From assembly GCA_002917775.1 (NCBI GenBank), contig KZ627150.1, positions 864,712 through 928,711 on the forward strand: a DNA stretch of 64,000 bases, in the 5' to 3' direction. The notes beneath the pieces are model-generated. The model searched no databases. It was given only the letters and a program-made list of their open reading frames with translations, and had not been told where the DNA came from. Position 1 is the stretch's first letter. Each line of letters opens with the position of its first letter. Positions 53,701-64,000 of the stretch are shown here, piece by piece. The translations under genes were made by a program, and so were the position numbers. This DNA is from Glaciozyma antarctica PI12 (taxonomy: Eukaryota; Basidiomycota; Microbotryomycetes; Kriegeriales; Camptobasidiaceae).

Positions 53701-56700
53701 TTAGAATGAGGAGAGGTTACTACCTCGTCTGCGACCTCCGCCAAAGAAATTGACGACTGCACGGGCGGGGTCAGCACGCGCTCGCGCGAAGGGGGAGAGA
53801 GTGAACGCACTGGCAGCGGAGAGGAAGAGGCCAACGGTGAGACCGATAGCGACTTCGATCAAGCTCGTCGCTGTCGTGAAGCCTGCGTTCGAGTAGCTGG
53901 TCGTTTCGGCGTTGTCGCTTGCGAATTGAAGCAAACCACCGTTGCTCAGTCCACTAGGGAGCTGAAGCAGTACGCTGAAAAGACGAAGAGGCATGAGCGA
54001 GAGCTCAAAACGAGTGTAGAGGGAAAGCTCACCCGACGACCATGACGACGAACGGAGATCCATGAGTGAACTTGCCGTAGACGTTGCCGAGGAATCCAAC
54101 GATGAAAGAACCGATAGCGGAGCAGATATCGGCGCGGCCAACGAACACCCTGCCCGAGAAGTAGTTGCCCGAGAATCCTGCGAAGCCAGAGAGTTCAGCG
54201 AGGTAGTCGTTTTTGAGCGAGTGAGAAGGACGTACCGGCGCAGCCGATCAGGATCATGATGATCGTTTCCTTGCGGAAGAAGGGCTGACCGTTCCTCAGA
54301 CCCAGCATGAGGAGGTAGCAAGGGATCGTGAGAAAGACTGTGAAAGCGTCAGCTGCGTTCGATTGAGCCCAGGAAAGAGCACGCACAGAACCAAGGCGGG
54401 ATAACAGCCTTGTACCAAGGTGCGCCGACCCTCAGCGCCGAACACGTATAGTCCTCCGCTCCCGCAATCGACAAGCCCGTCACGCGCTTGTAGACCTCGC
54501 TCCCCATCGCAAGTCCGAATCCCAGGAAGAGCGAGTACAGGATCGAGTAGACGAGCCTGACCGATCCCGAGATGATGGACCTGTTGGCGAGCTCGAGAGC
54601 TCCGCACAGGACGATGTATCCGGGGAGGATGAGGACGACGGATCCGGAGGCGACGGCGGCGAAACAGAAGTGGTCGGTTGAGGCGAGAGCGGCGGCGAGG
54701 AAGGCGTTGATGCAGGCGATAACGATTCTGTAGGCAAGAGAGATGAGCGAGAGCGTTTGGGCGCACGGGGAGGGACGTACTCGAAGAGGGACGAGTAGAG
54801 ATCGTTGCGCGAGACGACGACCTGGACCAGGACGAGTAGAGCTCCCAGCGGAACGGCGACGAGGCAGTCGATGAACGATCCGTAGAAAGCTGCGAAAGGA
54901 AGTGCGTTAGCTCTTGACTTCCGACGCGAAAAAGCGAAAGACGCACCACTGGGCTGGATGAAGGCCGAAGCGAATCCTCCAATGATGAGGTTCTGCCAGA
55001 GCTTGTACTTGGGAGGAGCGACCATGAGTTCGTCTAGCTCGATCGAGGCTTCAGTGACGCTGATCTTGTCGTGAATGACCTGCGACGAGCGTGAGCGGCG
55101 ACACGAGAAGAGGTCGGCGCGCACGTACCTTGTAGTAGACGTAGTAAGCTGCCAGCAGCTTCCCGAGATCGAGCCCGTTGGCTTGCTTCAAGAACTGCGC
55201 AGAGTGGACAATGTCAGCGAGGTCGAGCGACGCGCAAGAAAGAACGTGCCTTGATCTCGCTCGTGTGCGTCGCAGCGTCGCCGAAGGAGATGAGCATCAC
55301 TCCAGGGATGTAGATAACCTGGCAGTTAATCTCGAGGACGCGAGCGGTGGCCTGCATCTGAGCTTCGAGTCGATGCGAAGGAGCTCCGAACCTGCGAGCG
55401 GGATAGGTCAGAAACTGCTCGAGGTAGACGAGGGAGAGGGAGGGAGAGGGAACGCACATCATGAACGAACGAGCCATCTTCATGATAAAGTCCTGGCGCG
55501 ACAAGATCGCAGCGACCTGCACAGAAGCCCGTCAGCTCCGCATTCTTCGCGCCGACAAAGCGAAAACGCACATGAAGCGTGATAAAGACCTCCTCCTGCT
55601 TCCTCTTATCCTTGACCTTCCTCCTCCTCTTCTTCTCCTTCTCCCACTCCCTCGCCTCGCGCTGCTCCGTCGTCTCCTTCGTCCCCATAAAGTAGTCTCC
55701 CAATTCTCGCCTGGGCGAGTTCTCCACCGAACCCGGTCGACTGTGCCCCTGGAAACCATGCTTGCCGCCCGCGGGCTTCTGGTCAAGATCGTCAGCAAAG
55801 CGTCGAAGAGAAAGGAGGGAGGACGTACGAGATCCTTGAGGTTGAGCGAGAAGGCGGGCTTCGACTTGCCCGTGAGGCCAGAGGGCGTCGTCCTGCCCGA
55901 GGTGGTGACGGGAGGCGTCGAGGGCGCCGAGTTGCCAGCGGTGGAAGCGGCGGTGCGGCTTGACGGAGAGTCTGTCGAGTTACCGGCTACCGAGGAGGGA
56001 CGAGAGTGTTCGGCCGACTTGCGAATCGCGTCGACGGACTTGCGGGTGCTGACGGTGGGGGCCGAGTAGCGGGAGAGGTGGTAGCCTGGTCGGGAAGCTG
56101 AGGGAGCGAGTTTGGTGGCGGCTGGAGCTGCGGGGCCGGTAAGGTTGGCCTGCAAAAGGGAGGTCAGACGTGCGATTGGGCGAGACCATAAAGGGAAGGA
56201 CGAACGGTGCTGAGAACGAGTCCGCCAAAGACTCCTGCGCTGCTCTTGGCGGCTTCGGGCCTTGAGGAAGAGCTCTCGACTTCGAGCCCGAAAGAACCGC
56301 CGAGCTTCTTGAGCTGCTGAACCGTCCCGTCGACAAACTTGTTCTTCCTCCTCGGCGAGTGGATTCCAGGACTGGGCGGCGTAGCTGATTCGGTAGGCGA
56401 GCGAGGTTGTTTGGGAGATTGGGAGGATCTTGATGAGATGTACGAGTTGGGTGCCGCGTTCTTGGAAAGGCCAGGCGACGTGGCAGGGTCGTGCGAACCG
56501 GCTCGTCGATGGTGACCGACCCCCAAGACGGCGCCGACTCCTCCGAGCGCTGCTCCCGCTCCTCCCACCGCCGCTCCCGCCACCAGCTTCCCTCCCCCAT
56601 ACACGACTCCCGTCACCGCTTTCCCGCCTCCGAGCGCCGCTCCAGCGACCGTCTTGCCGATATCGCCGACGATTCCGCTCGTCGCATGCCAGGCGTTCTT

Positions 56701-57769
56701 GGTCGCTCGCTTCTCGCGTTGCTTGTTCGTAAACTTCATGCGTTCGGCGTCCTCGTTCTCGTCGTCTTCGGATTCGCCGATCGAACTGCGGCGGGAGGGA
56801 GCGTAGGACGAAGTGGGAGTAGTGGCGGCGCTGGTCGCGCCCGACGCCGGTTGAGCCTGTTGTTGGTTCTGCAACGCCATGAGCGCCGAAAGGATTCCTC
56901 CACCTCCTGCGGTTGTCGTCGTCCCGAAGCCCATTCGATCCGGCGCGCCGCCAACGTTCTCGTTACGCTCCCGAACGGCGTTGCGGAAGAACCCTGGTCG
57001 TTCCTCCTTCTCGTCGTCGTCGTCCTCCACTCCCACTCTTCCCGCTGGAGCCCTTTCCTGAGGCGACTCGGTCGCTCCCTCCCCCATCCCGCCCTTGAAC
57101 CCAGCGTTCTTCCTCTTCCGAAAGCCCATCGCTCCGCTCGTGTACGACCGCACGAGGTTCCACGCCGCCTTGTCCGTCTTTGCCTTGTCCCCCCTCACGC
57201 TCGCACTAGGCAGCCCATCCGTCTCGCCCGGATCGACGAAAACCTCCATCTGGTCCCTCATATCCGCCATCCTCTCCTCGTTGTCTCCATCGCTGCTGAC
57301 GGCCGTCGAGTTCCCCTCCGAGTTGGGCGCCGAACTCCCTACGTAACGAGAAGGGAACGGGGCCATCGGGCTTCTTGGAGTGCTCCTCGAGCGCCCGACG
57401 GAGCGCATCCTCCCCTCCTTGCTCCTCGAGGTTCTTGGCCGTCGTAGGCGAGGCCATGTGAACCGATACATGGCGCGAGAGCTCAGCGGGCCATTGAACG
57501 CGTCGACCTGTCGCTTTGCCGTGAGAGGACGTGCCGGTGGGAGGGTCGGGAGAGTCGGCGATGGGAGGAGCGTCGGGTGGGGTGGGGGGGATGATGAGTG
57601 AGGTGATTTGGCGGGGGTTCGAAGGGGCGGCGAGGGAGGTGGGGGCGGAGGTACCGACGGGGGAGTAGGGCTGGTCAAACGGGCTGTGGAGGAGGTGGCG
57701 GTTGGTGAGGGATCTGGTGGGAAGGTGAGGCCGAGCCAAGGGAGGTGCTCACTTTGGACTTGCTGACAT
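53701..57769 (-). CDS. PRM10: PRM10-like ThrE/DUF1212 membrane protein with long N-terminus
   Basis: Related to yeast pheromone-regulated Prm10 and to bacterial threonine/serine exporters. A six-codon first exon (MSASPK) and a 39-nt intron lead into a disordered N-terminus with HVSVHMASPTTAK and EERMADMRDQMEVFVDP. The frame breaks once at GGG 57368-57370 (plus strand). A Gly/Ala-rich stretch near 56.5-56.65 kb (VAGAALGGGKAVTGVVYGGG, KLVAGAAVGGAGAALGG) looks like a glycine zipper. The ThrE half begins FIMKMARSFMMFGAPSHRLE and QVIYIPGVMLISFGD, then about ten helices including CLVAVPLGALLVLVQVVV, SGSVVLILPGYIVLCGALEL, FLGFGLAMGSEVYKR, MILIGCAGYFSGNYFSGRV and SLIEVAIGLTVGLFLSAAVV, ending RRGSNLSSF. 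More than a dozen introns; about 1,090 residues. Probably vacuolar or plasma-membrane; the substrate is unproven. Confidence 0.9.
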
Positions 57770-58980
57770 TGTCGTCGTCGCCGTGAGCTTGTGGTGTACG
57801 CTGTATGTGAGTCCCTGAAGAGGGTGCGTGTACTCGTCGTCGTCGTCGTTGTCGTCCTTGTTGAAGAGAGAGAGCGTTGAAAGAGAGAACGCTGTGACTG
57901 ACTGTACGCGACTAAATCTGGCCTTGGAAGTTTTTGAGCTGCGCGGAGATGACGACGTGATTATCCTCGCTTCAATTTTGTTGACTTTTTTGTGTTGCTG
58001 CAAAGACTAAGGACCGCGTATACCAGTAACTGGTATACTCTGGTATACTCCAAGCTCGAAGGGAAGAACGCGAAAATCCGAAGCTTGCAGCGATTTCTCC
58101 CGCTCTACTTCAGCGACCGACCCACCCTGTTTTAAAGAGACGCGACGGGCGTACGAAAGAACCCTGCACGTAGGTTCAAGCTCAATCTAACGTTGCAAGC
58201 TACTCAGTACGAAGAATCCGCCCGCTGGGTGCACGTGAACAAGCTCAACCTGCCCAGGGCCCCAGACAACCCAAACCCCGAGCGGGGCGTGAGTGCTTGA
58301 GAGATGTGGAGACCGTATGGGATCAGAAAAGGGAAGCCGTGTACGCCGTGTGGTTGAACCACCGTGATGAGGAACGTGCTCGAGGCCAGCTCCGCAAAGA
58401 CCAAAGTCAAGCTCGGTAGCGAAACTTGCGGTGCGGAATGCGATTGACGCCGACACGTCTCAGTGCCTGCCAGAATGAAACGAGGATAAATCAACTGCTT
58501 TTTGTGAGGCAGGAATGTTGAGAAGAGGGGACGTGGATCGACTCAGGCACTGCGAAGCGCCTGCGCGCGCGGTTCATTAACTGCGAAGGTCAAGGTCTGG
58601 AATGCGGACAGCTGAAGCCGAGAGGGAATGGCTCTGAACGTAATTGGATATCTTTGGGAGAACTTGACGGAACGAAAGCTGTGGAGAGTCGAAGGCGGAT
58701 CGGAGCTGAAGGATCCACCGACTGAAAGCGAGGGACTTCGGCGGGCGGGTATCTTTCAACGAGCGGAGATTATTTCGACCCGCGAGGCTGCCTTCGAGCG
58801 CGCATTGACGAGCGGCTTGTCAATGAATAGGGATACAGGAGGAAGAGTGACCTCGGTAGCGAGTAGCAATAGCCTGGGCCTGCTTAGTAGCAGCCCTCAA
58901 GGTTCTCACGGTCTACTTTTTGCAGAGGGCAACTCGCTCGCGGTGGTCTCCCTCAGGTTCAGCTCAAGCTCTCCTTCTCG
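57770..58980. other. 1.2-kb divergent intergenic region
   Basis: Between PRM10-like (-) and URB2 (+). It holds the palindrome at 58018-58048 (listed separately). The rest shows only short unsupported ORFs. Confidence 0.4.
58018..58048. repeat. Perfect 10-bp inverted repeat plus a third half-site
   Basis: GTATACCAGT and ACTGGTATAC flank a single A (58018-58038), and a further CTGGTATAC follows at 58040-58048 in the same direction as the second arm. This is about 250 bp upstream of the PRM10-like start and 930 bp upstream of URB2. The layout fits a dimeric transcription-factor site, or a small hairpin. Confidence 0.7.
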
Positions 58981-61900
58981 ATGGCTTCAGCTCAGCAGAG
59001 TCTCCTTTACTCTTTGAGGTCAACGACGACAGCTTTAGCAGTCAAGCTAGCAACAGCGAAGACTGCCGTAGCCAACTCGCCTTTACCAGTCGTCGATCAA
59101 GTCTTGAGGGATTGGATCCTGCAAGACCTCTTCCTTCGTTCAAGAACACCAAAGGATGAACAGACGTTACTCTCAATCGAATGGTGGACTCTTCTCGCTC
59201 AAGTCATCGACACGGCCCAAGGAACCAGCTCAACCCCGTCCCTACCCATCTTCGTCTCCCTCTTCGCGAGCTACCCTGCCGCAGGAGCGAGCCCAGAGCT
59301 CTTGAGCGCCGTGGGAAAGGTTTGGAGCAAAGTCGGCGCGGGAGCGATGAGGAAGGCGACCGTGGACGCGGCGCTCGAGGGGTATGCGAGCTTGCTCAAG
59401 AGCAGCGTCGCCGTGCTGGAGAGGGCTGGAGCGGACGTCGAGGCGTGGGAAGAGCTCGCAGAGTCTTGGTTAAAGGCTTTCCGGGGCGTTGTGGACGCAG
59501 GCAAGGGCGGGAAGAAGGTACGCTGTCGTCGCCCTCAGGCCTATCAGCTCGCTAGCTAACCCTCTCTCCCTCAAGATCCCTCTCCACACTCTCGCCAACC
59601 TCCCTTCCATCCTCCCTCTCCTCGCCATCCTCTCCCCCACCGACTCCCTCTACGAGTCTCTCCTCCTCACCGTCCAGTTCTCCCTCTTCAACGTCGACAA
59701 CCTTCGTCGCGGCATCGCTCGTGAGAGCTACAATGCCGGAGGCGGACTCAGTCTCAGTGACAAGGACGACCTCGAGTCGGCTTCTGGAGAACTCTTCTCC
59801 TCCCTTCGCACCTGCATCGCCAACGCTCCTGCTTCGGAGCCGCATGGTTCGTCCTCCTCTCGCTACTCCCTCTGCCCCAGCTAACCTCTTCCTCCGGCAG
59901 TCCTCCACGCCCTTCCCCTCCTTTTCACTCTCTACCGCACCTCTCTCGCTACCCACTCTGCGACCCTCTTCCCCCTTCCCGCCCGCACCTCATTCCCCAC
60001 CGCCTCGGCCGCTCTCTCCGCCTCGGAGATCCACTCGCTTCAAAAGCGGCGCGCACTCGCTGCGGGATGGCTCAAGGGCGTTGCGGCGCTGTTGGGATGG
60101 AAGGAGGCGGGTATGGAAGATGGGGAGAAGGCTGCGTGCCTCTGGAAGACGGTCGAGGAGGTCGAGAAGGGGGACCTCTTCAGGGATGCCAGAGGAGAAG
60201 GCTGGGAAGGCGTCCTCGAGTCCCTCGTCGACGGCTCGATCCTCCGCCTCTCCTCCCTTGCCCCTTCCTCCACCTCGTCGCGCGAATCCATCATTGGACT
60301 CCTAGGCTCCAACCTCCGCCTCTCCTTCTCCGCCATCTCCCCCTCCCTCCCCTCCCTCCTCGCCTCCCTCGCCTCAACCCCTTCCACCCCTCCCTCGCCC
60401 TCCACCACCGCACTCCTCACCGCCCTCCTAACACACCACTCGCGTTCCCTCCTCCTCCCCTCCCTCCTACTCCTCCTCTCAACAGCTCTCGCCACCCCCT
60501 CCGCAGTCCCCAATAACCTCCTCACCACGCACGCTTGGACGACCGAGCTCCGGAACGCGCTGGGAGGGATGGTAGGCACTAGCACTACGAGTTGCTGGGA
60601 CGCTCTCGTCGCTGGGATCGACGAGGCTCTCGCTACGGAAGATGGGGAACCGAGTACGAAGCGTCGCAAAACGAGCGGAGCGGGAGCTAGGATTCGCGTT
60701 CTCGCACTCTTTGTGGAAGCGGTACCGGGATCGGTGCTGGTGAAGCAGTTTGGGGAGTTTAGGGAGAGGTGGGTGGATGAGGCGGTCAAGGGGAAGGGAG
60801 AGGCGGGGAAGGAGCTGTTGGGGGTTCGGTATGCAATGGTCGAGAGGATGAGGAGGGAGGGGGCGGAGGGGGGCGAGGAGTGGAGCGTCGGGGAGAAGAG
60901 GAGGAAGGGGCTGGTGGCGATGCTGGGGAGTGAGGATGGGGAGGTCGTGCTTGAGGTGGTGAGTTTGTTTGTTTTGAGGAGGGAGGAGGGAGCTGATGGT
61001 GGTACAGGCGAGGACGCTGCTGCAGTCTATTGTGCCTTCGACGACCGCCGAGGTCGCTCAGACGGTTCTGGGAGCCCTCCTCGCGCGCATCACCACCGCC
61101 GACAAGGCTGAGAGCGCATGGAGCGGGCACGTCCAAGGCGTCAAAGGCTCTGAGATTCCTGCTGCGATGTGGGAGCTCATCTCGCGCCGCTGGTTGACCG
61201 TTTTTGAGTAAGTCGTTATCTTGTGGTCGAGCTTGGACAGATGCTGATGATTCAACGTCGCAGGCAATTCGGAACGCCCGAGCAGCACGCCGAAATCGCT
61301 CAACTCGTCGTGGGAAGCATGGTTCCCTCGAGCAGTCCCGACCTCATCGCTATCGACACCATCACCGCCCGCCTTCTCCGACGAGCAGACTTCTACGAGC
61401 TCCGCCAGCTTCAGAGTCCGTCCCTCCCGTCTCTCGTTGGAACTTCGCTGACAGCCTTCGTGCAGCTCACGTTCAAGCCGCAGTCCTCGCTCGCATCACC
61501 ATCCCCGGCCTCTCCCCTTCCTCCGAAGTCCTCGCTGCCCTCTCCGCCAAGAAGGCGCCCAAGGCTCTCCGTTCTCTCGCTGTCGCCACCGTCTCGTCGA
61601 CCATTGCCAGCTTTGACCGAATCGCGTCGCTCCTCCCGATGGAGTACGTCGGCAAGGCGCTCAGGAACGATTTGATTGATCGCGCGGTTGGACTTGACGT
61701 TTGGGTTAGCGGAGGGAAGGTTGAGTTGAAGGGAGAGGAGGTTGCGAAAGCGCAGTTTGTACTTCGCACGTTTGTCGTTCTCGCTGCGGCTGAGGGGTCG
61801 TCATTGGTGCGTCGCCTGCTTCCACTTCGTTATGCTGAACTGACGGAGAGATCTTCAGACTGAAGGACCTGCCATCCTTTCGCACCTCGTCAAGAGCACC

Positions 61901-64000
61901 AGCAACGCCTCGCCCGCCCATCTTCAAGTCTCGATCGACGTGTACAAGCATTTCACCAGGTAAGTCTCGATGTACGCCAGCCGAGTGCGCTCCTGACTCT
62001 CACCGACAGGTCCGCCGTCGCTTCGTACAAGTCTGAGAAGAACGTCGCCGTCCTCATCGCGTACCTCGAGGCCTTCAAGACTCCGCTCGCGGACCTCGCC
62101 AAGCGGTGCAAGAAGGGCCTCACGAGCTTGACGTGCGAAGAGCTGGCGTTTTTTTCCCTTTGCGACACTCTGGCGTCGTCGTTGGGCGAGCTCAAGAAGT
62201 GCGTTTTTCGCACAGCGTGCGAAGGGAGTGCCTGCTGACTCTGCGACCGCAGCCTGCCTTCCCCTCTCGTTGACGCCATTCGAGCTGCTGTTAAGTCTGC
62301 CTCGAAGCCCTTTGCGAAGGCACTGGCTTCGACGACCGCCGCTCTCGAGGTTGACGCGTCGGCGGTTCACCGTATCTCGGACACGCTCAACGCTTGCCGG
62401 TCGCTCTGGCGTCTCAAGGACTGGATCTCGGAGGAAGCAGATCACGACCAAGGTCCGTCTTGCTCCGTATGAACTGCGGCTCCTCGCTGACCTTCTGCTT
62501 CGCAGTGGAGCTCTACTCGACCTTTGCGCAGTCCGTCCTCGCGCACCTCGCCGCCAGCCCAGCGACGGACGATTTCGTCGCGCGCCTCGCCATGCTCGAC
62601 CTGCTCGCCTTCCGCGTCATTCGTCTCCGTGCCATCTCCGACAGTGTCAAGGTCTCGACTCTGCCTTTCGAGACGTTCTTGGCGTGCCACTTGACGTTCC
62701 GCCAGTCTCTTTGCGCGACGGGTGAGTCTCGCATTCCTATTGCGTGAATGCTGAGCTGACTCGTCGTAGATGCCGCTTCGGCTGCGCTGGAGGAGAACCT
62801 TCGACGAGCGACTTCCTCGGCTACGCTGCGCGAGTACACGGCTGCTCTTGATGATATCGCCGGTGCTGTCGCTGTGGCCGTCGCGCCAGAGACAGACGCC
62901 TTGTCCCTCGAGCCGGCTCTCGACATCGCTCTCGTCCTTGTTCGCGACGGACCTGAAGGTGAGCTTTGAATTTTCTGAGAGTGAAGATTGCAGTGCCTGA
63001 CGCGCGTTTACTCCAGGCTCGAGTCGTCTCAGCAGCGCTTGCCTATCGGAGCTTCTGCGACACCTCTCCTTCTTCCTCCTCCACCACACTTCGCCGACTT
63101 CGACCACGGAGGCGTCGTCGGGAGAACCGGTCGCCAAGGCGTTCCTCGTCGTCGCAAAATTCCTCGAGGGTATCTGCGGAGACCGGGTGCGTTCATTTTG
63201 CTGTCGTTGATTGGGATTGAGAGCTGACGATCTACATTGCAGCCCATGTTGCTATCTCGGCAGAACGTGAGCTCCGTTCTCGCTCTCGTCTCGCGGATGC
63301 TTCAGCCCTCGGGCACGACCGTCGTCGACTCCCTCCCCGAATACGTCCTCACGTCATCAGCCTCTTCCTCTATCTCCTCGAGCCTCTTCCTCTCCCTCGT
63401 CACCATCGTCGCCCACCTGGTTCGTCACAGGAAGGACCACATCACCCCGCTCTTCCCGCACCTCGTCTCGACCCTCGCCTCGTTTCTCTCCGCTCTCCGT
63501 CGAGCAGGATTCGGCACGACGGGTTCCTCGACGACTTTCGAGGACGCAGACGCAGGATTGGCTCTCGGTCGCCGCGCTCAGCGAGAAGCGCGCGCGACGT
63601 TCCCGTTCTGGGTTTGGGACGGCGGAGCGAAGGGTATCAGCCGGAACGAGGCGAAGGCGGTCGGACGACTGCTGGCGAGCTTGACGACCAAGACGGCTGC
63701 GACTCTCAAGCGCAAGCACGGAGCAGCGGACAAGGACAACCTCACCATCTCGCTCTCGGCACCTCTGTCGAAGCACGCGCCATTCGTCATCCTCCCCTAC
63801 CTCCGCGCGTGCGTGCATGCCATCGCACCGATCCCGTCGGCGTTGAGGGCCGAGCTCCAGGGAGGATGGTTCGAGGTGATGGACGTCATGGGCAAGTGGG
63901 AGAGGGAGGCGTTGATGAAGGGCTTCTTGAGGGACGAGGAGGAGGCCGAGAGGGGCGTGTTGAGGGGGATGTGGCGGACTTGGGAGAAGGAGAGGTACCG
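58981..64000 (+). CDS. URB2: URB2/NPA2 ribosome-biogenesis protein (3' end cut)
   Basis: A large alpha-helical nucleolar protein of early pre-60S particles, needed for 25S and 5.8S rRNA maturation. It starts MASAQQSLLYSLRSTTTALA at 58981. Helical repeats follow through at least ten short introns, including LPVVDQVLRDWILQDLFL, LLTVQFSLFNVDNLRRG, VEAVPGSVLVKQFGEF, WELISRRWLTVFE and VLIAYLEAFKTPLADLAKRC. The C-terminal Urb2/Npa2 domain is recognisable: PFVILPYLRACVHAIAPIPS, LRAELQGGWFEVMDVMGKWE and then a RGVLRGMWRTWEKERY end like the family's final helix. The window stops inside or just before the last codons, at about residue 1,450. Frame is kept at every junction I checked. The identification rests mainly on the C-terminal domain. 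Confidence 0.85.

Overview
The window looks like nuclear DNA of a GC-rich basidiomycete yeast, most likely a red yeast of the Rhodotorula/Rhodosporidium group (Pucciniomycotina, Microbotryomycetes). The evidence is about two dozen closely packed genes on both strands, nearly all cut by many introns of roughly 45-70 nt with GTGCGT/GTGAGT/GTACG donors, GCTGAC/GCTAAC-like branch sites and CAG acceptors, plus Ser/Pro-rich and acidic low-complexity segments. I see no rRNA, tRNA, CRISPR array, transposon or virus-like element. The species is inferred from style and gene content, not from a marker.

Layout. 0-10 kb: a MYND zinc-finger gene, an unrecognised tail-anchored membrane protein, a large acidic nuclear protein and the ribosome-biogenesis factor AATF/Bfr2 (all minus), then three mitochondrial genes: Zim17/DNLZ zinc finger (+), a TPR protein (-) and the monothiol glutaredoxin Grx5 (+). 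10-20 kb: an unrecognised protein (-), an Msc2/ZnT5-type zinc transporter (+), an MCM1/SRF-type MADS-box factor (+), and the 5' end of histone H4 running into an assembly gap. 20-32 kb: a 5'-truncated unknown gene, succinate-semialdehyde dehydrogenase, the PIF1 helicase, the mismatch-repair endonuclease PMS1 and an Mpv17/Sym1 membrane protein (all plus). 32-46 kb: splicing factor PRP17 (-), an Sfp1-like C2H2 factor (+), an alpha/beta hydrolase (-), a secreted cysteine-rich protein (-), a Ser-rich unknown (+) and N-acetylglutamate synthase (+). 46-64 kb: an XPA-C-like protein with an in-frame TAG (+), a multi-pass membrane protein (-), a secreted Kex2-type repeat precursor (+), an unknown basic/acidic protein (-), a PRM10/ThrE transporter with a very long N-terminus (-), and URB2/NPA2 (+), cut by the right edge.

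Most genes are housekeeping, and neighbours are mostly functionally unrelated. Partial themes are mitochondrial genes at 7.4-10 kb, genome maintenance (PIF1 beside PMS1, XPA-like further on) and rRNA processing (AATF, URB2).

The most unusual item is the gene at 49.6-50.9 kb. It has a signal peptide, five or more Lys-Arg sites and about three degenerate copies of a peptide containing PK...G-T/V-SN. At least two copies sit on exons bounded by phase-1 introns, as expected for a secreted signalling-peptide precursor that grew by exon duplication.

Quality note: at least six genes show single-base frame breaks at short homopolymers, and there is a 278-base N gap. Several apparent frameshifts are therefore probably sequencing errors.
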